A stretch of 64,000 nt of DNA from Microbacterium festucae (GTDB taxonomy: Bacteria > Actinomycetota > Actinomycetes > Actinomycetales > Microbacteriaceae): the NCBI RefSeq assembly GCF_025421715.1, contig NZ_JAOEFC010000001.1, positions 682,001 to 746,000 on the forward strand, in the 5' to 3' direction. Position 1 is the stretch's first letter, and every line of letters begins with the position of its first letter. The notes beneath the pieces were generated by a model. The model did no database searches, was not told where the DNA came from, and saw only the letters and a list, made by a program, of their open reading frames with translations. The translations under genes were made by a program, and so were the position numbers. Below, piece by piece: positions 1 through 10,907 of this stretch.

Positions 1-3000
1 TGTCCTCGACGGTGTAGCGCACCACGATCGTGCCGACGAAGTCCTTCGTGCTGGTCACTTCGACCCGGTCGCCGTTCACGCGCACCGCGCTGGTGTCGCC
101 GGTCTCGCGCACGGCATCCACGATCTTCAGCGGGGTGTCGGGGAACGGGTTGACGTCGTTGGAGAGCACCGGGATCGACTGCAGCTCGCCCTGGTCGGAC
201 TGCTCGATCACGTCGTCGTTGGCGCTGGCGAGCTCACGGGTCGAGGCGGTCACCGTGACGGTGATGGGCGCCTCGACGGGCTCGGTCTCGCCGTCGGTCA
301 CGCGCACCATCAGCGAGGCCTGCGTGCCCTTGTCGGTGTTGGCCGGGGCGCTGACGGTGAGGATCGAACCGTCGACGACGGAGGCCGACAGGCCTGCCGG
401 CGCGTTGCCGACGAGCGAGAAGCGCAGCTTCTCGGCGTCGCCCGGGTCGGGGTCGGTGGCCAGCGACGCGAGGTCGAGCGTCGAGGGGTCTTCACCGGGC
501 GCGACCGACATCGCCGCGCCGACCATCGTGGGCTGCTGGTTCTCGGGCGGCAGCACCGTGATGGGGATCGTCAGGGTCGCCTTGCGCCCGTCGGGGTCGT
601 CGGGGCCGGTGCCGTCGGTCACCTCGAAGGTGAGGGCGTCGGCGCCGAAGTACCGGTCGGCGGAGGTGTAGACGAGGGTCGTCTGGTCTTTCACCAGCGA
701 GGCGCCGTTGGCGTGCGCTGCGGCCACCTTGCCGGCCTCGGTGATGACGACCGACTTGCCGCCGGCCGCGCGCACGTACTCGGCGAGGGGCACCTCGATC
801 GTCTCGCCGCTGGCGACCTCGATCGCGCGCGTCGCGTCGATGAGGGTCGGCGGCAGCTGCGACAGGCCGGGAACGCGGATGAAGGCGGATGCGGTCTGGT
901 CGTCGCGGTCGCGCACCGTGTAGGTGATCAGCTGCGGCTCTTCGGTGAGGGTCACCGTCACCACGCCGTCGCGGTTCACCGTCGCGTTGTCGCCGCCGGT
1001 GCCCAGGGTCACCTCGAGGGCGCTCTTGGTGCCGTCGGGGTCGTCGTCGTTCTCGAGCACGGCCACCTCGGCCACGCCCTCCTCCGAGACCTCTTCGGGC
1101 AGCACGCGGTCATCACGGGCGATCGGCGGGATCAGCGGCACGTCCTCGTCGACGGTGATCTGCACCGACGCGGTCGCGCGCAGGCCGCGGGCGTCTTCGA
1201 TCGTGTACGACACGCTCGTGTTGAGCTCTTCGGCAGGCGACGAGATCACGAGATACTCACCGGCGATGGTGGCCTTCAGGCCCGGCACGTCGGAGGGGAC
1301 CTCCAGGCCGTCCTCGGCGAAGTTGAAGCGGTCGCCGTCGGGGTCGGAGTCGTTCTCCAGCACCGGGACTGCCACTTCGCGGTCGGGGCGCATGACGATC
1401 GCGTCTCGCACCGCGTAGGGCGCCTGGTTGGTCGAGGCGACCGGTGCGATGCCCACCTGCACGGTGGCGGTGGCCTCCTTGCCCAGCCGGTCGCGCACGC
1501 GGTAGGTGAACGAGTCGACGCCGAACGAGTCCTCGAACGCCTCGTAGCGGAACGTGTTCGCGCCGGTCGAGACGATGCGGCCCTTCGCAGGGGCGCTGGC
1601 GGCGCCGACGAGCTCGACCGAGTCGCCGTCTTCGTCGATGCCGTCCAGCGGCACCGGGATGTCGACGTTCGAGCCGCCCAGCACGCGGGCGGTGAGATCG
1701 CGCGGGCGCGGCGCGGCGTTGGCCTCGTCGTTGCGCGGCACGATCTGGATCGTCACCAGCGCGGCATCCTTCTGCCCGGTCGAATCGACCGCCTCATAGG
1801 TCGCGTAGACCGTCTTCGGCTCGTCGCCGGCGCGGAAGCGCAGCGTGTCTTCGGAGATGAACGCCTCACCGTCGGCGGCTTCGATGCCCGGGGGCACGAG
1901 GTCGGGCGCGAGGTGGATGACGTCGCCGTTGGGGTGGTAGTCGTTGTCGAGCACCGGGATGGTCACCACGTCGCCCACGCGCACCACCGCCTGGTCGTCG
2001 TCGGCGACCGGCGGCCGCAGCCGCGCGGGCGCGGGCACCGGGATGACGATGATCTCGCCGGTGGCCGACGCACTGCCGTTGGAGATCGTGTACTGCACGC
2101 GCACCTGCTCGTCGACACCGCCCTGGTCGGTGATGCGCACCGTCTCGTGGCCGAGCACGGCCGCCGCCGCCCCCGTGCCGGCGGGGGCGCTGACCGACTG
2201 CACCACGAGGATGCCGCCGGCGGGGTCGGTGTCGTTGGAGAGCACGTTGACGAGCACATCGCCGCCGGCGGGCAGCAGCGCGACATCGCGCACCGCCACC
2301 GGCGGGGCCGTCTCGTCGGATGCCGGCAGCACGTCGACGCGCACGATGCCGGGCACCGAGTTCGGGCCGGCCGAGGCGAGGTACTGCACGTAGTGGGTCT
2401 TCTCGACGTTCGAGGTGAACGTGAACGACTTGTCGGCGTAGTCGGGGAGCACGGTCGCGTCGGCGACCTCGTCGACACGGGTGAGTCGCAGCTGCTCGCT
2501 GCCGGAGCTGGTGTCGTTGGTGAGCGGGGTGACCACGACCGGCTGGCCGACGCGCGTCACGACGTGGTCGGCGTTGGTGATGGGGACCGTCGAGCCGAGC
2601 GGGCGGATGTCGTAGACGGCCACACCGCCACCGGTGAGCGTGCCGTCGGAGACGCTGATCGGCATCTCCTTGCGGCCGGCGACGCCGCCGATCGCGCGGT
2701 AGGTGATCTGCCCGTCCGAGGTGAAGTCGGCTTCGTCGCCGCCGTCGGGGGCCACGTCGAGCAGGAAGATGTCGTCGCCGTCGGGGTCGATCCAGTCGGC
2801 GAGCACGTTGTAGGAGGCGGTGCCGCCGGTCTCGACGACCACGGGGGTGCGGCGCTTCTGCACCGGCGGGGAGTTCTCGTCCCAGCCGTGCACCGTCAGG
2901 GTGACCTTGGCACTGGCCTCGCCGCCGCGACCGTCTTCGACCGTGTAGGTGAAGCTCGTCGACCCGGTGGCGTCTTCGGGCACCTCGATCTGCAGGGCGG

Positions 3001-4339
3001 CGCCGTTGTAGATCTGCGACACCGTGCCCAGCTGCTGGTCGGCGTCGGCGGTGGCCACGAGCACGTCGCCGTCGGCATCCGTGTCGTTCTCGAGCACGGG
3101 GAGGATCGTCGAGCGGCCGGGACGCACGCCGTAGCTGTCGTCGTTGGCGATCGGCGGGGTGTTGACCTCGGTGCGCTCGGGGAGGGTGGTCTGCACCGTC
3201 TCTTCGGTGGTCTCCTCCTGCTCCTCGCCCTCGCCCTCGGGCGGGGTGATGTCGTCCCAGTCGTCCACGCGCTGCATGGCGTCGCTGGCCATCCAGGCCG
3301 CGCCGCCGAACACGTCGTTGAGCACGACGATGTCGCGGTTCACACGGAACTGCAGGTTGGATGCCGCGTCGAGACCCTCGATCTCCTCGACCACGTCGGA
3401 GCTCTCGCCGGCGCAGTCGCGCACGAACATGCCGCTGCCCGACCAGGCGCCGTAGGCGCAGCCGGCCACGTAGGCCGGCGCTGCGGGGGTGCCCTTGCCG
3501 GCATCCGTGGCGATCGTGACGATCTCGCCCCCGCCGCGCGGCACGCGCAGCAGGGCGTCGGGGGTGGCCAGGGTGACCGCGGTCGCCTCGACCGACGGCT
3601 GCTGCACGACGGCGTCGGCGGGCACCGTCACCTGGCTGCCGTCGCTGCCGTACAGGGTGTCGGTGCTCTCGTCGAGCACATAGGCGGTGTTGCCGACGGC
3701 CGTCAGCTGCAGGGTGTGCGCGGGAAGCACGCCCTCGAGTGCGCGCTCCCCCGAGAGGGCGAGCGTGTCGTCGGCCGTGCGCCCGAAGGCGTAGAGCTTG
3801 GCGTCGGCGGCCGAGGCGGCGTACACGGTGCCGTCGACGGCGACCGTGGTGATGCCGCCCTGGCCGAGCTCGACGAGCGGGTCGTCTTTCGGGGCGTATG
3901 ACGACAGCGCGGTGAACGGCGTGCCGCGCAGGCCGCCCGCCGGGTCGACGACGGCCACCTGGTCGGCGCCGAGCACGATCTGCGAGCCCGGCGGGATCTC
4001 GGCGCTGTCGCCGAGGGTCACCCGGGCGGGGTCGACCGCCGTGGCGGTGCCGGCCGTCTGATCGACCATGAGCACGCGCGAGGCGGACTGCTGGATGTCG
4101 AACTGCGTCGACGCGGCCCGCAGGCCGCCGTCGAGCACCGCCGACTGGTGGTTGAAGTGACCCAGGAGCATACTCGACTGCTTGGTCACCCACACGCCAC
4201 CGTCGTTGAGGTCGACCTCGGTGGTCGGCTTGCCCTCATAGACGAAAGCAAGCGCGCCGAGGGTCACCGCGACCGCGCTGACGACGCTGACGGACGCCAG
4301 CGTCTTCGGGCGCGCTCGCAACCACGACGACATCTTCAT
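1..4339 (-). CDS. Large cell-surface protein with tandem Ig-like/cadherin-like repeats (3' end beyond window)
   Basis: The frame is open from ATG 4339 to the window edge, about 1446 codons, so the C-terminus is missing. A GGGGAG ribosome site lies about 10 bases upstream; a second in-frame ATG is at 4333. Residues 14-34 form one hydrophobic segment, an anchor or uncleaved signal. Residues 35-390 read like a beta-rich sensor or propeller region. From about residue 398 there are repeats of roughly 95 residues with signatures such as VLENDTDADGD, VLENDSDPDGD and VLENDDDPDG, each followed by a beta sandwich ending near YTVED or YTVRD. This is the tandem-95/cadherin-like pattern of extracellular adhesive or structural proteins. 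The aspartates suggest calcium binding, which is inference. In actinobacteria such genes often sit beside MoxR ATPase/DUF58 genes, which would lie to the left of this window. Confidence 0.85.
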   Translation of the reverse strand, partial: MKMSSWLRARPKTLASVSVVSAVAVTLGALAFVYEGKPTTEVDLNDGGVWVTKQSSMLLGHFNHQSAVLDGGLRAASTQFDIQQSASRVLMVDQTAGTATAVDPARVTLGDSAEIPPGSQIVLGADQVAVVDPAGGLRGTPFTALSSYAPKDDPLVELGQGGITTVAVDGTVYAASAADAKLYAFGRTADDTLALSGERALEGVLPAHTLQLTAVGNTAYVLDESTDTLYGSDGSQVTVPADAVVQQPSVEATAVTLATPDALLRVPRGGGEIVTIATDAGKGTPAAPAYVAGCAYGAWSGSGMFVRDCAGESSDVVEEIEGLDAASNLQFRVNRDIVVLNDVFGGAAWMASDAMQRVDDWDDITPPEGEGEEQEETTEETVQTTLPERTEVNTPPIANDDSYGVRPGRSTILPVLENDTDADGDVLVATADADQQLGTVSQIYNGAALQIEVPEDATGSTSFTYTVEDGRGGEASAKVTLTVHGWDENSPPVQKRRTPVVVETGGTASYNVLADWIDPDGDDIFLLDVAPDGGDEADFTSDGQITYRAIGGVAGRKEMPISVSDGTLTGGGVAVYDIRPLGSTVPITNADHVVTRVGQPVVVTPLTNDTSSGSEQLRLTRVDEVADATVLPDYADKSFTFTSNVEKTHYVQYLASAGPNSVPGIVRVDVLPASDETAPPVAVRDVALLPAGGDVLVNVLSNDTDPAGGILVVQSVSAPAGTGAAAAVLGHETVRITDQGGVDEQVRVQYTISNGSASATGEIIVIPVPAPARLRPPVADDDQAVVRVGDVVTIPVLDNDYHPNGDVIHLAPDLVPPGIEAADGEAFISEDTLRFRAGDEPKTVYATYEAVDSTGQKDAALVTIQIVPRNDEANAAPRPRDLTARVLGGSNVDIPVPLDGIDEDGDSVELVGAASAPAKGRIVSTGANTFRYEAFEDSFGVDSFTYRVRDRLGKEATATVQVGIAPVASTNQAPYAVRDAIVMRPDREVAVPVLENDSDPDGDRFNFAEDGLEVPSDVPGLKATIAGEYLVISSPAEELNTSVSYTIEDARGLRATASVQITVDEDVPLIPPIARDDRVLPEEVSEEGVAEVAVLENDDDPDGTKSALEVTLGTGGDNATVNRDGVVTVTLTEEPQLITYTVRDRDDQTASAFIRVPGLSQLPPTLIDATRAIEVASGETIEVPLAEYVRAAGGKSVVITEAGKVAAAHANGASLVKDQTTLVYTSADRYFGADALTFEVTDGTGPDDPDGRKATLTIPITVLPPENQQPTMVGAAMSVAPGEDPSTLDLASLATDPDPGDAEKLRFSLVGNAPAGLSASVVDGSILTVSAPANTDKGTQASLMVRVTDGETEPVEAPITVTVTASTRELASANDDVIEQSDQGELQSIPVLSNDVNPFPDTPLKIVDAVRETGDTSAVRVNGDRVEVTSTKDFVGTIVVRYTVED

Positions 4340-4567
4340 CTCTGTTCGGCTCCCCGGGCGTAACGGTATGTGTGTGCGTCGGATACTGATCGCTGAATCA
4401 GTCGCTCACGGTCGGTCGGACACCAGAAGCCTACGTCACCGTTTGTCCTGGTCAGATCCCCTGGACAGGGGAGATCTCCCCTGTGTAGAGAGGGGGGTCG
4501 GGGACGGGGCGTTCGTGGGCGTGGGCGGGGCCCGCGGACCGCGGGTGCTGCGGGTGCCGCGGCGGCC

Positions 4568-5440
4568 GCGGCCGCCGTTTGCGAGACGCGCTCGGGCAGC
4601 GGGTCACACGAACCGTGGGTCCGAGCCACCGCATCCACCGTTTGCGGGACGCGCCCGGAAAGCAGGTCACGCAAACTGCGGGTCCGAGCCGCCGTATCCG
4701 CCGATCGCGGGACATGCCCCGACAGCGGATCCCGCAAACTGCGGGTCAACGCCACCGCATCCGCCGATTGCGGGACGCGCCCGGACAGCAGGTCCCGCAA
4801 ACTGCGGGCCCGAGCCACACCATCCGCCGAATAGAGGACGCGGTGCGAGTGGAGGTCCCACAAACGGTGGGTGCCCGGGGCGCGGACGCAGCCATCGGAT
4901 GCCGTGGCGTCGGCGCACGCGCATGTCCCGCAGAATGCGGCTCGCTGCCCTCACCACCCGCCGATCGTGGGACATGCCCCGACAGCGTGTTCCACGAACC
5001 GCGGGTTAGGGCCACCGCATCCGCCGAATGTGGGACACGCCCCGACGGCGCGTCACACGAACCGCGGGACCGAGCCGCCGCATCCGCCGATCGTGGGACA
5101 TGCCCTGGCATCGGGGCCCGCAAACTGCGGGTCAATGCACCGCACCCCCCGATCGTGGGACGTGCCCGACGGCGGGTCCCGCAAACGGCGACTCAGAGCC
5201 ACCGCATCCACCGACCGTGGGACATGCCCTGGCAGCCGGTCCCGCAAACTGCGGGTCAACGCCACCGCACCCGCCGATCGTGGGACATGCCCCAACGGCG
5301 CGTCACGCAAACCGCGGGCTCAAGCCCGCCGCACCCACCATCTCCGGGACCAGCCCCGACAGCGCGTCACACAATCCGCGGGCCCAGCCCACCGCACCCA
5401 CCTCTCGCGGGACCCGCCCAACCGCCCAACCACCCCGCCC
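4568..5440. repeat. Tandem array of about 14 imperfect 63-bp units with covarying dyads
   Basis: Anchored on the GCATCCGCC-like word, unit starts fall near 4568, 4631, 4694, 4757, 4820, about 4887 (degenerate), 4954, 5017, 5080, 5142, 5204, 5267, 5331 and 5394, a period of 62-64. A typical unit holds GATCGTGGGACATGCCC, then GGTCCCGCAAACTGCGGGTC. Two dyads recur: CCCGCA-AAC-TGCGGG, and TTGCGGGAC paired with GTCCCGCAA about 15 bases away. Arms change together between units (CACG-AAC-CGTG; CCCAC-AAACG-GTGGG), which argues for selection on the palindrome. The period is a multiple of three, so several frames stay open through the array, but these predicted proteins look like low-complexity artefacts. 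The array fills the gap between the Ig-like gene start and the 3' end of the UvrA-like gene. Confidence 0.85.
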
Positions 5441-5469
5441 AACCGCCCCCGACGGCCCCCGCCCCAGCC

Positions 5470-7803
<2,334 letters not shown>

Positions 7804-7893
7804 GTGCTCCTCCTCGGGGCGTGCGGGTGCAGGGCGACGCTACAGTCTCGCCGACGCCGCGGACAGATCCCGTCCGCGATGGCGGCCGGCCCC

Positions 7894-8463
7894 TCAGCCG
7901 GCACGGTGGCACCCGGCGACGTGGTCGTCGACCATGCCCGACGACTGCATCAGCGCGTACATCGTCGTCGACCCCACGAAGCGGAAGCCGGCCGCGCGCA
8001 GCGCCTTCGACAGGGCGTCGGAGTCGGCGGTGGTCGCCGGCACCTCGGCGAACGACGACGGACGGGCGTGGGATGCCGGGGCGAACGACCACATGAACGC
8101 GTCGAGCTCGCCCGGCGCCATGCCGAGCACCAGCCGCGCGTTGCCGATGGTGGCCAGGATCTTGGCGCGGTTGCGGATGATGCCGGCATCCTTCATCAGC
8201 CGCTCGACGTCGTCGTCGGAGAAGGCCGCGACCGCCTCGGGCTCGAACCCGGCGAACACCTCGCGGAACCGCGGGCGCTTGCGCAGGATCGTGATCCAGC
8301 TGAGCCCCGCCTGGAACCCCTCGAGGCTCATCTTCTCGAACAGTGCGCGGTCGCCGTGGAGCGGGCGCCCCCACTCCTCGTCGTGGTAGCGGCGGTACTC
8401 GGCGTCGTCTCCCACCCAGGCGCAGCGGGCGCGTCCGTCGGGTCCGATGAGGGTGTCGGTCAC
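7894..8463 (-). CDS. tag: DNA-3-methyladenine glycosylase I
   Basis: A 189-residue base-excision glycosylase that removes 3-methyladenine from alkylated DNA. The N-terminus carries C14 and YHDEEWG (H27); the C-terminus carries DDHVAGCH with H181 and C185. These match the Cys/His/His/Cys zinc site of E. coli Tag in order and spacing. The central GLSWITILRKRPRFR helix is the usual family core. The start follows the acyl-CoA oxidase stop by 83 bases, and the next gene on the same strand is the UvrA-like ATPase, so two repair genes are adjacent. Confidence 0.95.
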   Translation of the reverse strand: MTDTLIGPDGRARCAWVGDDAEYRRYHDEEWGRPLHGDRALFEKMSLEGFQAGLSWITILRKRPRFREVFAGFEPEAVAAFSDDDVERLMKDAGIIRNRAKILATIGNARLVLGMAPGELDAFMWSFAPASHARPSSFAEVPATTADSDALSKALRAAGFRFVGSTTMYALMQSSGMVDDHVAGCHRAG

Positions 8464-8546
8464 CGGCTCAGGCTAGCCCCGGCATCCGACACCGGCCCAC
8501 CGCGTCGCGGATGCCGGAGGGGCGCTCCCCCACCGGCATCCGACGA

Positions 8547-10655
8547 CTACTTGTCCTTCTTGAGCGACTTCTCGGTGGCCGGCGCCTGCCCCGAGGCGGC
8601 GAGGTCGGCGTAGTGCGCACGGGCCTCGTCCTGCCGGTCGCGCTCGGCGCCCGAGGCGATGGGCGCGCGCACGTGCTCGGGCTCGAAGCCGAAGGCATCC
8701 ACGAGGTCCTGCGCGTGCGGACGCAGCCGCGCGCAGAGCCGGTCGATGTAGCGCGAGACCGAGGCCGCGCGCTGCGTGGAGAGCCGCCCGTTGACGAGGT
8801 ACCAGGCGAGGTGCTTCTCGATGAGGTACATGCCGAAGAGGTCGCGCAGCCAGGTGAGCACCTGGCGGGTGCCGTCGTCCGTGACCTTCTCGAGGCCGTC
8901 GGTGAACGCCTCCCACTGCAGCAGCTCGCCGTGGGCGCGGGCCGCTTCGATGAGCTCGGCCTGGTGGGCGTTGAACAGCAGCGCCGCCTCGTCCTGCGAG
9001 AGCTTGGCCGACGGGCGCAGCGCCGCGGCCAGGTCGCCGATCATCCGCTGCACGCGGTCGGCCAGCAGCTCGTGCTGCTGGTCGGCGCGCAGACCCAGCT
9101 CGACGGAGCGGGCCGTGGAGCCGAGGTCGGTGACCGCCTGGCCGAACTGGCGCAGGCCGGCGCCGTGGAAGAGCTTGCCGGCGGTCTCGCTCACGGCGAA
9201 GCGCGCGAGCTTGGCGGCATCCGCACCGCGGAACTGCCGGGCGTAGTCGGCGAGCAGCCGCTTGCCGACCAGCTGCAGCAGCACGTTGTTGTCGCCCTCG
9301 AACGTGACGTAGACATCGAGGTCCTGCCGCAGGCCCACCAGGCGGTTCTCGGCGAGGAAGCCCGATCCGCCGCAGGCCTCGCGGCACTCCTGGATCGTCT
9401 CGAGCGCGTTCCAGGTCGACAGCGGCTTGAGCGCGGCGGCGAGGGTCTCGAGGTTCTCGCGCTCGGTGGGGGTGTCGGTGCGGCCCGAGAAGACGCCGTC
9501 GAACGTGCGCAGCAGCTCGTCGTTGGCGAAGAACTGCGCGTAGGTCTGGGCGAGGCGCGGCAGCAGGCGGCGCTGGTGCTTGCCGTAGTCGAGCAGCACG
9601 ACCTCGTCGGTGCCCGACCCCGAGTCGAACTGGCGACGCTGGTTGGCGTAGGTGATCGCGATGTACTCGGCCAGGGCGGTGCCGGTGGTCGCCGCGCCGT
9701 CGAGCGACACGCGGCCCTGCACGAGCGCGCCCAGCATCGTGAAGAAGCGCCGACCGGGGCTGGCGATGTCGCTCGAGTAGGTGCCGTCGGCGGCGACGTC
9801 GCCGTAGCGGTTGAGCAGGTTGAAGCGCGGCACGCGCACCTGGTCGAAGTGCAGCCGGCCGTTGTCGATGCCGTTGAGGCCGCCCTTCACGCCGTCGTCC
9901 TCGCCGCCGATGCCGGGCAGGAACGCGCCCGCGTCGTCGCGCAGCGGCACGAAGAAGCAGTGCACCCCGTAGTCGACGCCGCCGGTGATGAGGTGGGCGA
10001 ACACCGTGGCGGCCTTGCCGTGCAGGGCCGCGTTGCCGAGGTAGTCCTTCCAGGCGCCGCGGAACGGCGTGTGGATGACGAACTCTTCGGTGTCGGGGTC
10101 GTAGGTGGCGGTCGTGCCGATGGCCGCGACATCCGAGCCGTGCCCGGTCTCGGTCATGGCGAACGCCCCGGGCAGGGCGAGGTCGATGACGTCTCGCAGC
10201 CACGCGTCGTGGTGCTTCTCGGTGCCGAGCTGGTAGATCGCCGAGCCGAACAGGCCCCACTGCACGCCCGACTTGATCTGCAGGCTCGGGTCGGCCAGCA
10301 CGAGCTCCATGAAGCCGGCGAGGTTGGCGCCGTTGTCTTCGAGCCCGCCGTACTTCTTGGGGAACGCCCGGCGCGAGCCGTCGTTCTCGACGAGCAGCTG
10401 CAGCTGGGTGAGCACGCGCTCGCGGTGCTCGGCCATCGGCTGGCCCTCGATGCGCCAGAACGCGGGGTCCTTGATCATCTCGCGGGCGCTGCGGCGGGTG
10501 TCGGCCCAGGTGCCCAGCAGCAGATCGGTGACGGCCGCGACATCGATGCGCGGCTCGTGGGCCTCTTCGGCGGTGTGCGCCGCGGTGGGCGCACCTCCGG
10601 CGGGCGTACGCGTGCTCGTGGCGGGCGTGGTGGGACGGACGGCGGCGTCGGTCAT
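8547..10655 (-). CDS. Acyl-CoA oxidase / acyl-CoA dehydrogenase family protein
   Basis: This 702-residue flavoprotein matches acyl-CoA oxidase architecture. It has an N-terminal helical domain, a beta domain with AMTETGHGSDVAA (the FAD/substrate loop), a C-terminal helical domain, and a further C-terminal ACOX domain that ordinary dehydrogenases (about 390 residues) lack. The motif VTFEGDNNVLLQ holds the glutamate that acts as catalytic base in acyl-CoA oxidases. It should introduce the trans-2 double bond in fatty acyl-CoA, passing electrons to O2 or, in bacteria, possibly to another acceptor. The first 30 residues are Ala/Thr/Pro-rich and probably disordered. The ATG follows AGAGGTGCGCC upstream. 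About 55-70 bases upstream of the start is a TGCAC-N6-GTGCA dyad (10709-10724) that could be an operator. Confidence 0.92.
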   Translation of the reverse strand: MTDAAVRPTTPATSTRTPAGGAPTAAHTAEEAHEPRIDVAAVTDLLLGTWADTRRSAREMIKDPAFWRIEGQPMAEHRERVLTQLQLLVENDGSRRAFPKKYGGLEDNGANLAGFMELVLADPSLQIKSGVQWGLFGSAIYQLGTEKHHDAWLRDVIDLALPGAFAMTETGHGSDVAAIGTTATYDPDTEEFVIHTPFRGAWKDYLGNAALHGKAATVFAHLITGGVDYGVHCFFVPLRDDAGAFLPGIGGEDDGVKGGLNGIDNGRLHFDQVRVPRFNLLNRYGDVAADGTYSSDIASPGRRFFTMLGALVQGRVSLDGAATTGTALAEYIAITYANQRRQFDSGSGTDEVVLLDYGKHQRRLLPRLAQTYAQFFANDELLRTFDGVFSGRTDTPTERENLETLAAALKPLSTWNALETIQECREACGGSGFLAENRLVGLRQDLDVYVTFEGDNNVLLQLVGKRLLADYARQFRGADAAKLARFAVSETAGKLFHGAGLRQFGQAVTDLGSTARSVELGLRADQQHELLADRVQRMIGDLAAALRPSAKLSQDEAALLFNAHQAELIEAARAHGELLQWEAFTDGLEKVTDDGTRQVLTWLRDLFGMYLIEKHLAWYLVNGRLSTQRAASVSRYIDRLCARLRPHAQDLVDAFGFEPEHVRAPIASGAERDRQDEARAHYADLAASGQAPATEKSLKKDK

Positions 10656-10708
10656 GGCGCACCTCTCGGCGGTCGAAGCAACGATGGGTTCTCTCCGACG
10701 CTAGATCC

Positions 10709-10724
10709 TGCACATACGCGTGCA
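10709..10724. promoter_or_regulatory. Possible operator dyad upstream of the acyl-CoA oxidase gene
   Basis: TGCAC and GTGCA are separated by six bases in the 250-base gap between the oxidase start and the GH3 stop. The position fits a repressor site for the oxidase gene. There is only one copy and no recognised cognate regulator, so this is suggestive only. Confidence 0.25.
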
Positions 10725-10867
10725 AAGCCGGTTGGATGCCGTCGACAAACCGTGCCCGGCACGGGTGTCGGCGCGGTTGTGCGAAACCGAAACCCACGAT
10801 CGACGGGACTCAGTGTCACCGGCGGCTGCGGTGGCCGACGGGGCGCGGGCCCTTGAGGAGGGTGCGG

Positions 10868-10905
10868 GGCGCCGGGCGGGATGTGCGCGCCCGACGCCCG
10901 GCGCC
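10868..10905 (-). terminator. Strong hairpin directly after the GH3 stop codon
   Basis: Two perfect 11-base arms, GGCGCCGGGCG and CGCCCGGCGCC, are separated by 16 bases. The hairpin starts 2 bases after the GH3 stop on the minus strand. No U-tract follows, as is common for hairpin terminators in high-GC actinobacteria. It would end the MFS-GH3 transcript. Confidence 0.55.
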
Positions 10906-10907
10906 GC

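Noticed and set aside
713..3901. A 1062-codon open frame on the plus strand
   Set aside because: It is the antisense shadow of the Ig-like repeat gene. The protein is almost all Val, His, Gly, Arg and Asp with no fold-like pattern, while the minus-strand frame gives regular repeat domains.
4568..5440. CRISPR array
   Set aside because: There are no unique spacers: the whole 63-base unit is repeated and diverged, and no cas genes are in the window.
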